In this document: positions 16,975-25,609 of the stretch, in pieces
Layout of the letters: every line of letters begins with the position of its first letter
Position numbering within the stretch: position 1 is the first letter of the stretch
NCBI GenBank assembly: GCA_963728295.1
Contig: CAVSKB010000001.1
Span: 1 to 43,802 of the forward strand
Length of the DNA: 43,802 bases
From: DATJKD01 sp963728295
GTDB lineage: Bacteria; Pseudomonadota; Gammaproteobacteria; Steroidobacterales; Steroidobacteraceae
Reading direction: 5' to 3'
Made by a program: the position numbers and the translations under genes
The notes under the pieces: generated by a model
Seen by the model: the letters and a program-made list of their open reading frames with translations, nothing else
Databases searched by the model: none
What the model was told of the DNA's origin: nothing

Positions 16975-18957
16975 GTGCGCCGTGGAAGGCGGCGCTTTCC
17001 CAGTGGGTGCAAGTCCCACCCGGCAACCGCTCCAGCCGGAAGCAACCGGAGCAACTATGGAGGCAACGAAATGGTTGAAGCCTTCGGTTAAGCGTGTCAC
17101 GAAATACGGTGACAGCGCGAGTGTGCAGGCCGTAACGCAAGTGAACGCCGAGCAAGCCTCGAAAAGGACGATGCGCGGGCCGACCCGACTGCCATATCGG
17201 GGAAGGCTGCTACGACTGGGTGATAGAGCGAATGAGATCCCAGTCGCTGCGCCGGGGTAGTGGCGACAGCATGTACACAAGGGAAGCGCACGCAACACGG
17301 GAAGCCCCATCGCGTGATCGGGATGATCAACCGGACGCCCGCGAGGGATGGGCCGGGCGCCGTGGGGTGACGGAGAGGTTCGTAGTACCGCTGAAGCCGG
17401 GTAACGCCGGTGGAGGGAAGGGACCTCAGTTCAAGACAGACGCAACAAGTGGTGAGGGACAGGAGATTGGGAAACCTATCAACTCCGAAAAGCGTCCAGA
17501 AGCTGCAGACGGCGTTACACGCGAAAGCGAAGACAGAAGCCGGTTACCGCTTCTACGCCCTGTACGACAAGATTCACCGCGAGGACATCTTGGCTCACGC
17601 CTACGCCCAGTGCCGCTCCAACCAGGGCGCGCCGGGTGTAGATGGACAAGACTTCGTAGATGTCGAAGCGTACGGGGTGCAGGGGTGGCTCGGCGAACTG
17701 GCGCTTGCGCTCAGGCAGGAGACTTACCGACCGGACCCCATCAGACGAGTGTTCATCCCGAAGGCCAACGGCAAACTCAGGCCGCTGGGCATCTCGACCC
17801 TGCGCGATCGGGTCTGCATGACAGCAGCGATGCTGGTGCTCGATCCGATCTTCGATGCTGATCTTCCATCCGAGCAGTACGCCTACCGTCCGGGGCGAAA
17901 CGCCCAGCAAGCGGTGATCGACGTGGAAGAGACGCTGTTCCGAGGCCACCCGGAAGTCGTAGACGCCGACCTCGCGGACTACTTCGGAAGCATCCCGCAC
18001 GCCGAACTGATGCGCTCGCTCGCGCGGCGCATTATGGATCGGCGCGTGCTGCATCTGATCAAGATGTGGCTGGAATGCACCGTTGAAGAAACCGACGACC
18101 GAGGACGGAAGAGGCGAATCACGGAAGCCAAGGACAAGCGGCGTGGCATCCCGCAGGGTTCACCCATCTCACCCTTGCTGGCCAATCTGTACATGCGCCG
18201 GTTCGTGCTGGGATGGAAGAAGCTCGGGCTGCAGGAGAGCCTCGGTGCTCGCATCGTGACCTACGCGGACGATCTCGTGATCCTGTGCAGGCGAGGCAAG
18301 GCCGAAGAGGCGCTGACTCGCATGCGCGAGCTCATGGGTAGATTGAAGCTGACGGTTAACGAGGAGAAGACGCGAATCTGTAGGGTCCCGGAAGGCGAGT
18401 TCGACTTCCTGGGGTACACGTTTGGGCGGATGTATTCGGCGAGGACCGGCCAGGCACGCCTGGGCATGCGGCCCTCGAAGAAGAGCATCCGGCGCATGGT
18501 CGAAAAGGTCCATGCGCTCACCGCTCACTCGATGACATGGCAAGAGACCACGGCGCTGGTGGAGCAGTTGAACCGCACGCTGCGCGGCTGGGCGAACTAC
18601 TTCCAAGTAGGAACCGTCAGTCGCGCATACCGAGCGATCGACAGCTACACCGCGACGCGGTTACGCCGGTGGTTGCGCACCAAGCACAAGGTCAGGCGGC
18701 GCAGGGGCGGGAGCTATCCACTCTCGCACCTCTACGGGTACTTCGGTCTCGTGCGTTTGACTGCGCGGGGGCATGACCAGTCGTGGTCGAAGGCGTGAAG
18801 TCTTGTCCGAGAGCCGGATGCGGGCGATCTGCATGTCCGGTTCGATGAGCGGGATGTGGAAACGGAACTACGGCGAGGTTACTTGGGCACCGCCAGACGA
18901 AAGGGGCGGGAACAGACAAACCAGACCTACTGTCACCGCGCCACATCTCGACTCTAC
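16975..18957 (+). mobile_element. Group II intron with encoded reverse transcriptase
   Basis: The 5' end GTGCGCC at 16975 fits the GTGYG start of group II introns and is followed by a structured, conserved leader (CCAGTGGGTGCAAGTCCCAC). Domain V is recognisable at 18811-18843 (GAGCCGGATGCGGG ... CATGTCCGGTTC), just after the reverse transcriptase stop. The 3' boundary is uncertain; I place it near the CTCGACTCTAC at 18947-18957. It sits within a dispersed imperfect palindrome (CGTCCGCTCTCGG ... TCTGCTTCTGG upstream, CCGTCCGC ... CCATTCG downstream), fitting introns that target stem-loop sites. Confidence 0.8.
17410..18798 (+). CDS. ltrA: Group II intron reverse transcriptase/maturase
   Basis: A protein of about 450-462 residues. 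Reverse transcriptase blocks appear in order: CRSNQGAPGVDG, VFIPKANGKLRPLGISTLRD, SEQYAYRPGRNAQQAV, DADLADYFGSIPH (first catalytic Asp), IPQGSPISPLLANLYM and VTYADDLVILCRR (YADD catalytic pair), then EFDFLGYTFG. The maturase X domain follows (LNRTLRGWANYF, LRRWLRTKHKVRRRRG). No HNH endonuclease is visible, as in introns that use nicked or single-stranded targets. It splices its own RNA and primes reverse transcription at the target. The start at 17410 is one option; a GTG at 17449 is more usual in position. Frame and catalytic residues are intact, so it may be active. Confidence 0.9.
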   Translation: MEGRDLSSRQTQQVVRDRRLGNLSTPKSVQKLQTALHAKAKTEAGYRFYALYDKIHREDILAHAYAQCRSNQGAPGVDGQDFVDVEAYGVQGWLGELALALRQETYRPDPIRRVFIPKANGKLRPLGISTLRDRVCMTAAMLVLDPIFDADLPSEQYAYRPGRNAQQAVIDVEETLFRGHPEVVDADLADYFGSIPHAELMRSLARRIMDRRVLHLIKMWLECTVEETDDRGRKRRITEAKDKRRGIPQGSPISPLLANLYMRRFVLGWKKLGLQESLGARIVTYADDLVILCRRGKAEEALTRMRELMGRLKLTVNEEKTRICRVPEGEFDFLGYTFGRMYSARTGQARLGMRPSKKSIRRMVEKVHALTAHSMTWQETTALVEQLNRTLRGWANYFQVGTVSRAYRAIDSYTATRLRRWLRTKHKVRRRRGGSYPLSHLYGYFGLVRLTARGHDQSWSKA

Positions 18958-19202
18958 CGAACTCAGCCGTCCGCAAATGACTCAGTACGACCCCTGAGCC
19001 GCCATTCGTAGGTTCGAATGCCGCCCACTAATGGCAAGCGATTTGCAGATGGCATGCCTGGATAATAGTTGTGGATATACTGCGAGCACGCCGAATCTCC
19101 AGCGAGAAGAACCAGTTTATATGGGACTGGAAGAGCCAGGTTATCCGGCAGACCGCCAGGTTATCCGTCATGACCCGCACTTCTAAAACAAGTTCGGGGC
19201 CG

Positions 19203-19694
19203 ATGGAGTACCTCATCAGGGATTTCGCTCCTCCAGACGCGGAGGGCGTGAACGCCGTCGCGGTCGCTGCATTCTCGCAATACAGTGAGCAGTACAGCGA
19301 ATGGCCCACTCTATCGAAAGCTGCTGCAAACACGGCGGCGCTGTCTCAACAAGGTGAATTGGTGGTCGCGGACCTCGACGGGCGCGTTGTTGGTGCGGTC
19401 GGCTACTTCGGACCGCGCCACCTCAAGCATGCCATCTTCGAATCAGACTGGGCTGTCATGCGCATGTTGGTGGTCGATCCCTCGGTGAGAGGGCGAGGTA
19501 TTGGTAGGGCTCTTGCTGAAGAGTGTTTGCTGCGTGCTGCGCGCGATGGCGCTACAGTCGTTGCCCTTCACACTTCGAACATTATGGAAGTTGCAAGAGC
19601 GATGTATGGGCGCATGGGTTTTCGGTGGCTGAAGGACATTCCACCGATTCATGGTGTGCCATATGCGTTGTACACAAAGCAGATCGGCCCCTAA
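19203..19694 (+). CDS. GNAT family N-acetyltransferase
   Basis: A 163-residue GNAT protein from ATG 19203; an in-frame ATG at 19170 would add 11 residues. The acetyl-CoA loop is clear in VMRMLVVDPSVRGRGIGRAL, followed by helix AEECLLRAARDG and the C-terminal strand IMEVARAMYGRMGFRWLKDI. It transfers an acetyl group from acetyl-CoA to an amine; the acceptor is unknown. It follows the intron on the same strand and is itself followed by GCCCCTAACAGCGCGC and a further copy of the dispersed palindrome. Confidence 0.85.
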   Translation: MEYLIRDFAPPDAEGVNAVAVAAFSQYSEQYSEWPTLSKAAANTAALSQQGELVVADLDGRVVGAVGYFGPRHLKHAIFESDWAVMRMLVVDPSVRGRGIGRALAEECLLRAARDGATVVALHTSNIMEVARAMYGRMGFRWLKDIPPIHGVPYALYTKQIGP

Positions 19695-20104
19695 CAGCGC
19701 GCTGCAGCGGTCCGGTCACTGACTGTTATTCGGCGCCGCGAGCGCTCGCGACGTCTGCTCCTGACCGCTTTCGGCCGGTCAAACGAGGATGTCTAGACGT
19801 ATGCGCGGCCGCCGATTCGCGGCCGCATCGCCGGTGGCCTGACCTGCCAGATACCCGGCGACCCGCCGTAACTACATCGCGGCTTTCGCCCGACGAAGCA
19901 ATAATCGCCGCAACCCTCGGCAATTAGCCGCTCAAGGTCGAGCACCGCCCATCGCTCGAAGGTCGCGCAATGCATTCCTTGGATCGCGGATCGACAAGGA
20001 AGCGCGTGAGGTCCGCCGAGAATAGTCTGCCGTGTGCGAGTTTGAGCCGAACCGGACGGTCAGCCTTCGTCCTTCTTTTGCTAGGTGGCACCGCTAACGG
20101 TGAT
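19695..20104. other. Intergenic stretch with palindromes
   Basis: Contains a dispersed repeat (19725-19780) and a hairpin made of two GCGGCCGC arms at 19803-19826. On the minus strand 19793-19975 could encode a 60-residue protein (FERWAVLDLERLIAEGCGDY ... KPRCSYGGSPGIWQVRPP) that looks like a degraded zinc-ribbon protein. I could not confirm it. Confidence 0.35.
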
Positions 20105-21233
20105 TCAAACCTCCTTGGTGGGTGCGCGGCGAGGCAGATGGACAGTGAAGGTCGTGCTCGATGCGTCAAACATCGCTTCAATACTTCCACCGTGAGCTTT
20201 GGCGATCTCGCTGGCGATGTAGAGTCCCAAGCCCAGGCCGGAATCGTTCTCCCGTTCGCGGCCTGTGCCGCCCTTGAGTGGCTCGAACATCTGAGCGAGC
20301 GTCGCTTGGTCCATATGACCGATGTTCGTGACCGTAAGACGAACCTCGTCCGTGACGCCGAGCAAGGCCACGCGCACGGGGCTCGTCGCGCGCGCCGTGA
20401 TTGATGGCATTGGTCACAAGGTTGCCAACCAATTGCCGAATACGGCCACCGTCCCATAAACCGTGGCAATTGCCGGCGACTGCTAACTCCACCGGATGAT
20501 CCGGGTGCCCGGCGCGAATCTCGTCTATCTCCTCAGCGCAGAGCGGCGCAAGATCGGTGGGTGTCTGCGTCACCCGAATGCCGAGACCGAGCTTGGCACG
20601 ATTGAAGTCGAGGAGATCATTCAGCAGAGCCTGCATTCGAGCTCCGCTGTTCATCAGCCGTGAGGCAGCCTGGGAAACTTCTGGTCGCCCATCTACCACC
20701 TGTAAATACCGAGCGGTCATCTGGATCGTCTGCAGGGGGCTGCGCAGATCGTGGCTGAGCATCCCAAGGAACAGATTGCGTGACTGCTCCACCTGGTCGC
20801 TGAAGAAGGCGATCCCTTCGGCAAGGGACTGATCGATAGCCTCGTTGAAGCGAATCATGTCATCGATAGCCGGCTCTGCGGGTAGACAAGCGTCCATCCA
20901 TAATCTCAGCACGCTCGCGCGCAGGGCACGGTACTCCGATGCGAGTTCCACGATGTCAAAACCGCTCTTTGCCCGCAGGATCGCGTGAGTTTGCGCAGCG
21001 GTCTGCGGAGCTTGAAAAACTATGGGCGCCAGTCCCATCGATTTCGCGGACTGCTCTTCTCGCGTCTGGAGTGTCTCCAGATCGGCGACGACCGCATTCA
21101 GGATTTGCTCCGCGTGATCCCGAAGTTCGAGAGAGCCCATGTGGCTTGCTGCCGGCACTCGGGTGGCCGCGAAGGCCTCCCAATGCTCAAGAATTCGCTC
21201 CATGTTGCACAAGATGAACTCGGTCAGTCGCAT
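20105..21233 (-). CDS. Sensor histidine kinase with RsbRD-like N-terminus, one frameshift
   Basis: ATG 21233 follows AGGAG. The N-terminal about 110 residues (LTEFILCNMERILEHWEAFA, then ELASEYRALRASVLRLW) resemble the RsbRD N-terminal sensor domain. Then comes a HisKA dimerisation domain with FLGMLSHDLRSPLQTI (phospho-acceptor His161) and HATPase motifs RIRQLVGNLVTNAINHGA (N box) and SGLGLGLYIASEIAKAHGG (G boxes). No membrane segment is visible, so it is probably cytoplasmic. The frame breaks at about 20385, where CCCC has one base more than needed (DEPVRVALLG). No response regulator is adjacent. If the frameshift is real, the ATP-binding domain is lost. Confidence 0.85.
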
Positions 21234-21386
21234 ATCCACTCCTGATGCTGTACTGAAGCCGAAGCGTACTGCCGGGGCGACTCCGGATATCGGGTAGGGG
21301 TCGGGGGCGCTCGCTGGCGTAGCAACTCAATCTTGGCTGGCTGCTCACCGCCCACCTTTGCGGCTTGCCGCCCACCGTAGCGCCTT

Positions 21387-21651
21387 GTGGAAGTTATTGT
21401 AAAGTCCAGCGGCCGGGACTTCACCCTCAGCCACCTGCAGGCCGCGGAGGAACACGTAGCGAACGACGTACAAGATATAGCTGACCAGCGCGACCGTATT
21501 TTGACGTTAGAACGGACCGGTCACAACGCGACCAGTGCGATTGCCCGGCTCCGTGAAATGAAAGACGCAGACGCGGCGCATAGCTGATTTAGAGCGGCTC
21601 CGTGCGGAGCTCGCGGTACTAATCGCTGGCGAGGTGGGACCAGTTCGGTGA
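21387..21651 (+). CDS. Short coiled-coil family, member A, frameshifted
   Basis: The GTG start at 21387 gives a hydrophilic leader and then LSHLQAAEEHVANDVQDIAD and ILTLERTGHNATSAIARLRE, a helical pair linked by a TGHNA turn. A stop at 21585 is avoided by a one-base shift, after which ADLERLRAELAVLIAGEVGP continues to 21651. The pattern L..LE.AE.HV....IA.QR..I..LER.GH....A...L.......H..D...L..EL is shared with genes at 22026, 25924 and 27151. Function unknown. Confidence 0.55.
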
Positions 21652-21730
21652 AGATCCATCGGAAGACCAGACGCAGACTTGGCCGATGTCAGCAGCGGCC
21701 TCAAGCACGCGGACTCGCATTCTCCAGGCT

Positions 21731-21973
21731 TCAATGCTTCAGCTTCACCCCGCTGCTGGTCGCAGTCTTTAGCAGCGACTCGCCAGTGAGCGAAGGCCGG
21801 CAACTGAATACTACCTCGCCGGTCCCGGGCTCCCGCAATTCAAGCAACCCGTGATCGATTCGCGGCACCAGACTTTCGATGTATGCGACCTCCTCAGCGG
21901 TCGCATCGTCCGGGAGTTCAAACTGAAGTCGCCCGCACCCGTCCTCATCTATTTCGAGAGTAATAAGTTCCAT
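21731..21973 (-). CDS. Hypothetical 80-aa protein, LEIDEDG family, copy 1
   Basis: Starts MELITLEIDEDGCGRLQFEL at ATG 21973. It is paralogous to the gene at 22591: both share an N-terminal strand pair, LPDDATAEEVAYIESLVPRI and a GLLEL..P.T..VVF.CRPSL end. The pattern suggests a small alpha/beta domain. No signal peptide or membrane helix. The longer C-terminus here (TGESLLKTATSSGVKLKH) is missing from the paralogue. Function unknown. Confidence 0.6.
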   Translation of the reverse strand: MELITLEIDEDGCGRLQFELPDDATAEEVAYIESLVPRIDHGLLELREPGTGEVVFSCRPSLTGESLLKTATSSGVKLKH

Positions 21974-22025
21974 GTTCCTGTACTCGAGCGTAATTAGGAG
22001 TCGTCCTTTCAACCCTGACCTGTGG

Positions 22026-22283
22026 TCACGATCCAGACAGCAAGAACAGCGTGCTTGCTATAGGGGTGGTTATACAGAGCCTTTTGAGAAGCCGGTCCCG
22101 GTCGGCCATGCGGGCTGCTTGTGTTTGCTCCAAGACGCGGAGCGTGCCTTCGGCGTTAGCAGTAACCAGGCCGCCGCGGCTGAGCTTGGCGATGATGTCT
22201 CGCTGCCGGGCGATGGTTTGTTCACCTACCGTGATGTGCCACTCCAGCTGCGCGAGACGGGCGCGTACTAGTGCCTCGTCCAT
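22026..22283 (-). CDS. Short coiled-coil family, member B
   Basis: An 85-residue protein, MDEALVRARLAQLEWHITVG then ARQRDIIAKLSRGGLVTANA and MADRDRLLKRL, the same helix-turn-helix-like coiled-coil pattern as at 25924 and 27151. The C-terminal ASTLFLLSGS is an unusual hydrophobic addition. It follows the LEIDEDG-type gene region. Function unknown; similar short proteins occur widely as unannotated genes. Confidence 0.6.
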   Translation of the reverse strand: MDEALVRARLAQLEWHITVGEQTIARQRDIIAKLSRGGLVTANAEGTLRVLEQTQAARMADRDRLLKRLCITTPIASTLFLLSGS

Positions 22284-22387
22284 ACCCCGAGCGTACTAGT
22301 CTGGGGACAGACCGAAATCCGAGTAACACCCCTTGCGCTCGTAGGCGCAGGCTGGCAATCGCACCGGGTTTCGGTGCTAGTTCATCA

Positions 22388-22567
22388 TCAAAGCTTGACG
22401 ATCGACAGTTGCTCGACAAAATCGGCTGGGAGCGCTCCACGAGACTTGATTACTTCGATCATAGTCTTCGCAATGGGGGCAACGACAGTAAGAAGACCTC
22501 GACCTTCGGGTATACGAAATGCGATGTAATCCGGGCCCTCTGCCACGTTTGTTGCGTTTGGCGTCAC
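22388..22567 (-). CDS. GPDYIAFRIPEGRG family, internally deleted copy
   Basis: Starts at GTG 22567 (TPNATNVAEGPDYIAFRIPE) and ends VEQLSIVKL, like the gene at 9767, but about 40 residues between EGRG and AKTMIEVIKS are missing, which keeps the frame. The last 30 codons are over 85% identical to that copy at DNA level. It starts just upstream of the LEIDEDG-type gene's stop, so the two overlap. Probably a deletion derivative. Confidence 0.5.
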   Translation of the reverse strand: MTPNATNVAEGPDYIAFRIPEGRGLLTVVAPIAKTMIEVIKSRGALPADFVEQLSIVKL

Positions 22568-22590
22568 GGCCGCCGATTCCAGACAGAGAG

Positions 22591-22791
22591 CTAATTTAGC
22601 AACGTCGGGCGGCATCGGAAGACGACTGCCCACGTATCCGGGTCAATCATCTCAAGCAAGCCGTTCTCGACTCGGGGCGTCAATGTCTTGAAGTACGCGA
22701 TCTCATCGTCGGTCGCGTCTGCGGGCAGTTGGAACTGCAAGCGAGCCCGGGTGCTGTAGTCGACTTCCAGCGTGATGTGTTCGTGATTCAT
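22591..22791 (-). CDS. Hypothetical 66-aa protein, LEIDEDG family, copy 2
   Basis: ATG 22791 gives MNHEHITLEVDYSTRARLQF and ends VVFRCRPTLLN. Paralogue of the gene at 21731, with the same central LPADATDDEIAYFKTLTPRV. Located directly before the deleted GPDYIAF-type gene on the same strand. Function unknown. Confidence 0.6.
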   Translation of the reverse strand: MNHEHITLEVDYSTRARLQFQLPADATDDEIAYFKTLTPRVENGLLEMIDPDTWAVVFRCRPTLLN

Positions 22792-23289
22792 AAGCCATGT
22801 CTCCGTACCGAATGGACGATACGGTGCTCCCCGCTTATGCCCGGGATCCATACAAAAAACACCGGCAACTTCGTCAGCAGTTGTCTGACACGCCAATCGA
22901 AACTGTGACGCGGCTCACACACGCATTGCCAAACTGTGACGTCGTTCTCAGCGAAGAGAAAAATCTTGAGTGGTCTTCGACGAAACCGTTTGTCCGACCA
23001 CAAGGACCCGCTGGCTAACCTACCGCAGGAGCGCGCGCATCGACCGTTGTGCGGCCGTCTGACCTCAGCGTGCCGCACGCTCACGGAGGATTGGATGTGG
23101 ATCTTCCGACACCAGATGCGAGGCCGATAAGTTCGTGTGACTCCGCTCGAGAATTCAGGTGGTTCTTTCCAAAATCGGCGAACAGATGCGCGGCGACGGA
23201 TCTTGTGCTGCGTCACGCTTGGGGCACTTCCATTACCTTGCAACAGGAACTTGCGGCCAAAAGTCCTATTCACCCAACCCAACGCCGGG

Positions 23290-23463
23290 TTGCGGCTGCG
23301 ATCCGTCATTCGTGAACTCGAGTTAAGCGAGCAGGAAGCAGCACGCTTGCTCCGAATTGATGAGCGCGTCTTTGCGGGTTGGTGTGCTGGCCGCGGAAAG
23401 GTGCCGCGCATCGTGTGGCTAAGCTTAGCGGCGATCAAGATCCGGAAGACATTGGACGAGTAG
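23290..23463 (+). CDS. Possible short HTH protein
   Basis: The C-terminal part VIRELELSEQEAARLLRIDE then VFAGWCAGRGKVPRIVWLSL resembles the helix-turn-helix of Xre/Cro-type regulators: a helix, a recognition turn (RIDERVFAGWCAG) and a hydrophobic third helix. The N-terminus is unclear; the frame is open upstream but does not look coded, and a TTG at 23290 is a guess. A perfect hairpin follows 47 bp after the stop. Confidence 0.45.
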   Translation: MRLRSVIRELELSEQEAARLLRIDERVFAGWCAGRGKVPRIVWLSLAAIKIRKTLDE

Positions 23464-23510
23464 CAGCCGGGATTCGATCTGTTGCACCGCCGAAGACGAC
23501 ACACGACGGA

Positions 23511-23540
23511 CCTCGGACCGGCGGTCGTGCCGGTCCGAGG
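23511..23540. terminator. Perfect 11-bp inverted repeat
   Basis: CCTCGGACCGG and CCGGTCCGAGG flank an 8-base loop (CGGTCGTG). It is very stable and sits just after the HTH-like gene. There is no T-tract, so it could be a terminator of the non-canonical type or an operator. Confidence 0.5.
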
Positions 23541-24300
23541 CCCTAGCCACGACCATCCCGGGTATAAGGGGCAGGATGACCATGGCTCCTGGTGCTAGCG
23601 CGCTGTCATTCACCGCCGAGCTGACCGCCTGCACGGTCACTCGCTGCCTTTCATTTCTGTGGAACGCGTCGCGATGTCAGTTAACGGACTCGGCAGAATC
23701 GAGCTGCGATGAGCCGGGCGTTCACTCGAGCGAGCCCGTGGACCAAGCCCGGTTGAGCGCTTGAGCTCTACTTGAAGCCCGCACCGCATGACTCACGGGA
23801 ACACGAATTTTGCCTTTCGGCGTGGTAACCCTTTTACGGTCAATCTGCTCATCTACGTACCGAGTTGCTCACATTGCGTGCAATCAAGCCCCGCCGATAT
23901 GTAAAGTTGCGGCACAAATTCATGTCGCGCATGAACTTACGGACGAGCGTGCGCAGCCGGGTACCGGCGGCCGGGTGCCTATTGAGGGGCTATATCGGCA
24001 AATCCAGTCACGACGCATGCACTGCGGACTTTTGTTTTACGGCGCGCTGGCGATAAGCGAGCATCGGTAGGAAACAATAACCGACAGCCACTTGCCGTAC
24101 TGCCAACGTTACATAAGCGCGTCGATCGTTTGACGCGCCGCGCAACAACAGTCGACATATTCCGCGGGATGCCGATTTCAGATCATCGCCTCGGGTATTT
24201 CTCCTACAGCTGCCTGGTTGGCGTGGGCTACTCTGTGCCTGAGCCCCATCATTTTTCGCGGGCCAATAGGACTCGCATCGAATGCGGGCCAGGAGGATGG
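23541..24300. other. Gene-poor stretch, 760 bp
   Basis: I see no convincing gene on either strand. The GC content falls around 23800-24130. The end of this stretch carries the AGGAGG ribosome-binding site of the next gene. Confidence 0.4.
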
Positions 24301-24471
24301 ATGCCGATGACGCGCGACGCAACCCGGCGAGCGCTACTCAAGAAAGCAGCCTATGTAGCACCTATGGTTTTGACTCTTCAGGCAACCTCGGCGCTGGCGA
24401 AGTCAGGATCGGAAAAGGGGCAACCAAAGCCGAAGAAGCCGAAGAAGCTGAAGAAGCTGAACAGAAGGTAG
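24301..24471 (+). CDS. Twin-arginine mini-protein with lysine/proline tail
   Basis: A 54-56 residue product: TRRALLKKAAYVAPMVLTLQ with a small-residue end ATSALAKSGS looks like a twin-arginine or Sec leader that takes up most of the protein. The mature part is only about 22 residues, extremely basic (KPKKPKKLKKLNRR). AGGAGG at 24291-24296 precedes two in-frame ATGs (24301, 24307). I recall similar leader-plus-short-tail proteins as unannotated genes in gammaproteobacteria, but know of no function. It lies upstream of a cysteine-motif protein and an unknown 163-aa protein on the same strand. Confidence 0.65.
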   Translation: MPMTRDATRRALLKKAAYVAPMVLTLQATSALAKSGSEKGQPKPKKPKKLKKLNRR

Positions 24472-24578
24472 ACCGCACGGTGTCACACGCGACACCTTCT
24501 GAGCGCTGCACGAGCTGCAATCCTGCGCTCATCGGGTGAAGATCAAATAGATGCGCGACCAGTGCACTTTTCGACGAG

Positions 24579-24887
24579 GTGACTTTTGTCATGCTTGAAT
24601 ATAGGCCGATACTCAAGTACCGCGCCGGCGAGGTCATCGCAGCGGCCGGTGCGTGCGACGCCGCACGATCACTCATGAACGTGCGCTTCCTGGCGGCGCA
24701 AATCCCGCTGCTGCCGCTCAAGACCTGTGATCGCCCTGGGAGCTGCAAGTGCATCTATCGGCACTTCGACGATCGACGTCGGACGGTCCCGCGTCGCGGA
24801 GAGCATGCATTTAATGCCTTAATGGCTTGCACTCCGGGCCCCGAGCGGCGCACGCAGCGCGGACGGCGCGAGGTCGACTGCGCGTAG
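24579..24887 (+). CDS. Small CxC / HxxDRR motif protein
   Basis: About 98-102 residues. The core CDAARSLMNVRFLAAQIPLL, then LKTCDRPGSCKCIYRHFDDR, shows a C-x5-C-x-C-x2-Y-x-H-x2-DRR pattern that would suit binding of one zinc or iron ion; I recall this pattern in short unannotated proteins of several gammaproteobacteria. Start may be GTG 24579 or ATG 24591 (MLEYRPILKYRAG). The arginine-rich C-terminus after residue 75 (GPERRTQRGRREVDCA) is unusual and may be out of the original frame. Function unknown. Confidence 0.6.
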   Translation: MTFVMLEYRPILKYRAGEVIAAAGACDAARSLMNVRFLAAQIPLLPLKTCDRPGSCKCIYRHFDDRRRTVPRRGEHAFNALMACTPGPERRTQRGRREVDCA

Positions 24888-25002
24888 GACCGACCGGCGG
24901 GCGTGGCTCGGCGCCGCGCCCTTGCCTTCAGTTCGCGCGGGCGGCATTTGTGTGGTACCGGGGGGCGGCACTCCCGGCCCGGCCGCACAGGAGGAGCAGA
25001 CA

Positions 25003-25494
25003 ATGCTTGCAATAACTGACCTCAAGGCGAGTCTCGTTTCGGACGTGAACCTTGGCCGATTAGTCGTATTCGAGCGGGGGAGCCAACGACTATTCGCTCT
25101 CCGGGTGAATGCCGGTCGCGATGTGACGCCTGAGAGCGCAGCTTTACTTGTATTCGGTCTCCAGGATGACGGCCATACGTTCTCCGCCGTGTGCCTGTCA
25201 AATGTCGGCCACGAACGGTGCATGGTGTTGAACGTGCCGCTGCTTGTTGCGGCCGAGGTCAGCCCATTCTTATCGGGCCGCAGGCCCCCCGGGTTGGTTG
25301 CAGGCGCCCTCGTTACGCACGAAAACGGCTTAGCGATTGCGGCAACAGTTACCCCTCCGTCAACTGACCTGCGTTTTTGGGACATTCAGTCAGGTCTACT
25401 TGTTGGGGAGCCAGAAGCATCCCAGCAGTTGACAGGTTGGCAGATCGGTGTCGCAGGTATCGATGGTAAATTCGAACCGATAATTCCGGGTTGA
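25003..25494 (+). CDS. Hypothetical 163-aa protein
   Basis: ATG 25003 follows AGGAGGAG with ideal spacing. The protein is rich in beta strands (GRLVVFERGSQRLFALRVNA; LLVFGLQDDGHTFSAVCLSN) without signal peptide or membrane segment. No motif points to an enzyme. It is less GC-rich than neighbours. It follows the cysteine-motif gene by 115 bp in the same direction and could share its transcript. I do not recognise the family. Confidence 0.6.
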   Translation: MLAITDLKASLVSDVNLGRLVVFERGSQRLFALRVNAGRDVTPESAALLVFGLQDDGHTFSAVCLSNVGHERCMVLNVPLLVAAEVSPFLSGRRPPGLVAGALVTHENGLAIAATVTPPSTDLRFWDIQSGLLVGEPEASQQLTGWQIGVAGIDGKFEPIIPG

Positions 25495-25609
25495 ACGGAG
25501 CTGTTTAAGAGGCCGTGGAGTCGCCTCGCCGGTCCCCTTGTCTGGACTTGGGTGTCTCACACTTTCTTGCCTTCGCTACCGTCAGGCGCCCCGGCGGTCG
25601 GTCATTTAT

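Noticed and set aside
16905..16975. Functional integron attC site
   Set aside because: Only the left half looks like attC; no GTTRRRY end and no integron integrase were found.
18985..19030. tRNA-like T-arm (GTAGGTTCGAATGCCGCCCACT) after the intron
   Set aside because: No matching acceptor, D-arm or anticodon stem upstream; only the T-loop pattern fits.
22788..23504. 238-codon open frame on the minus strand
   Set aside because: Composition is arginine/serine-rich without domain pattern, overlaps the HTH-like gene on the other strand and has no ribosome-binding site.
23541..24300. CRISPR array or phage genes in the gene-poor stretch
   Set aside because: No regularly spaced repeats and no phage-like proteins are visible.
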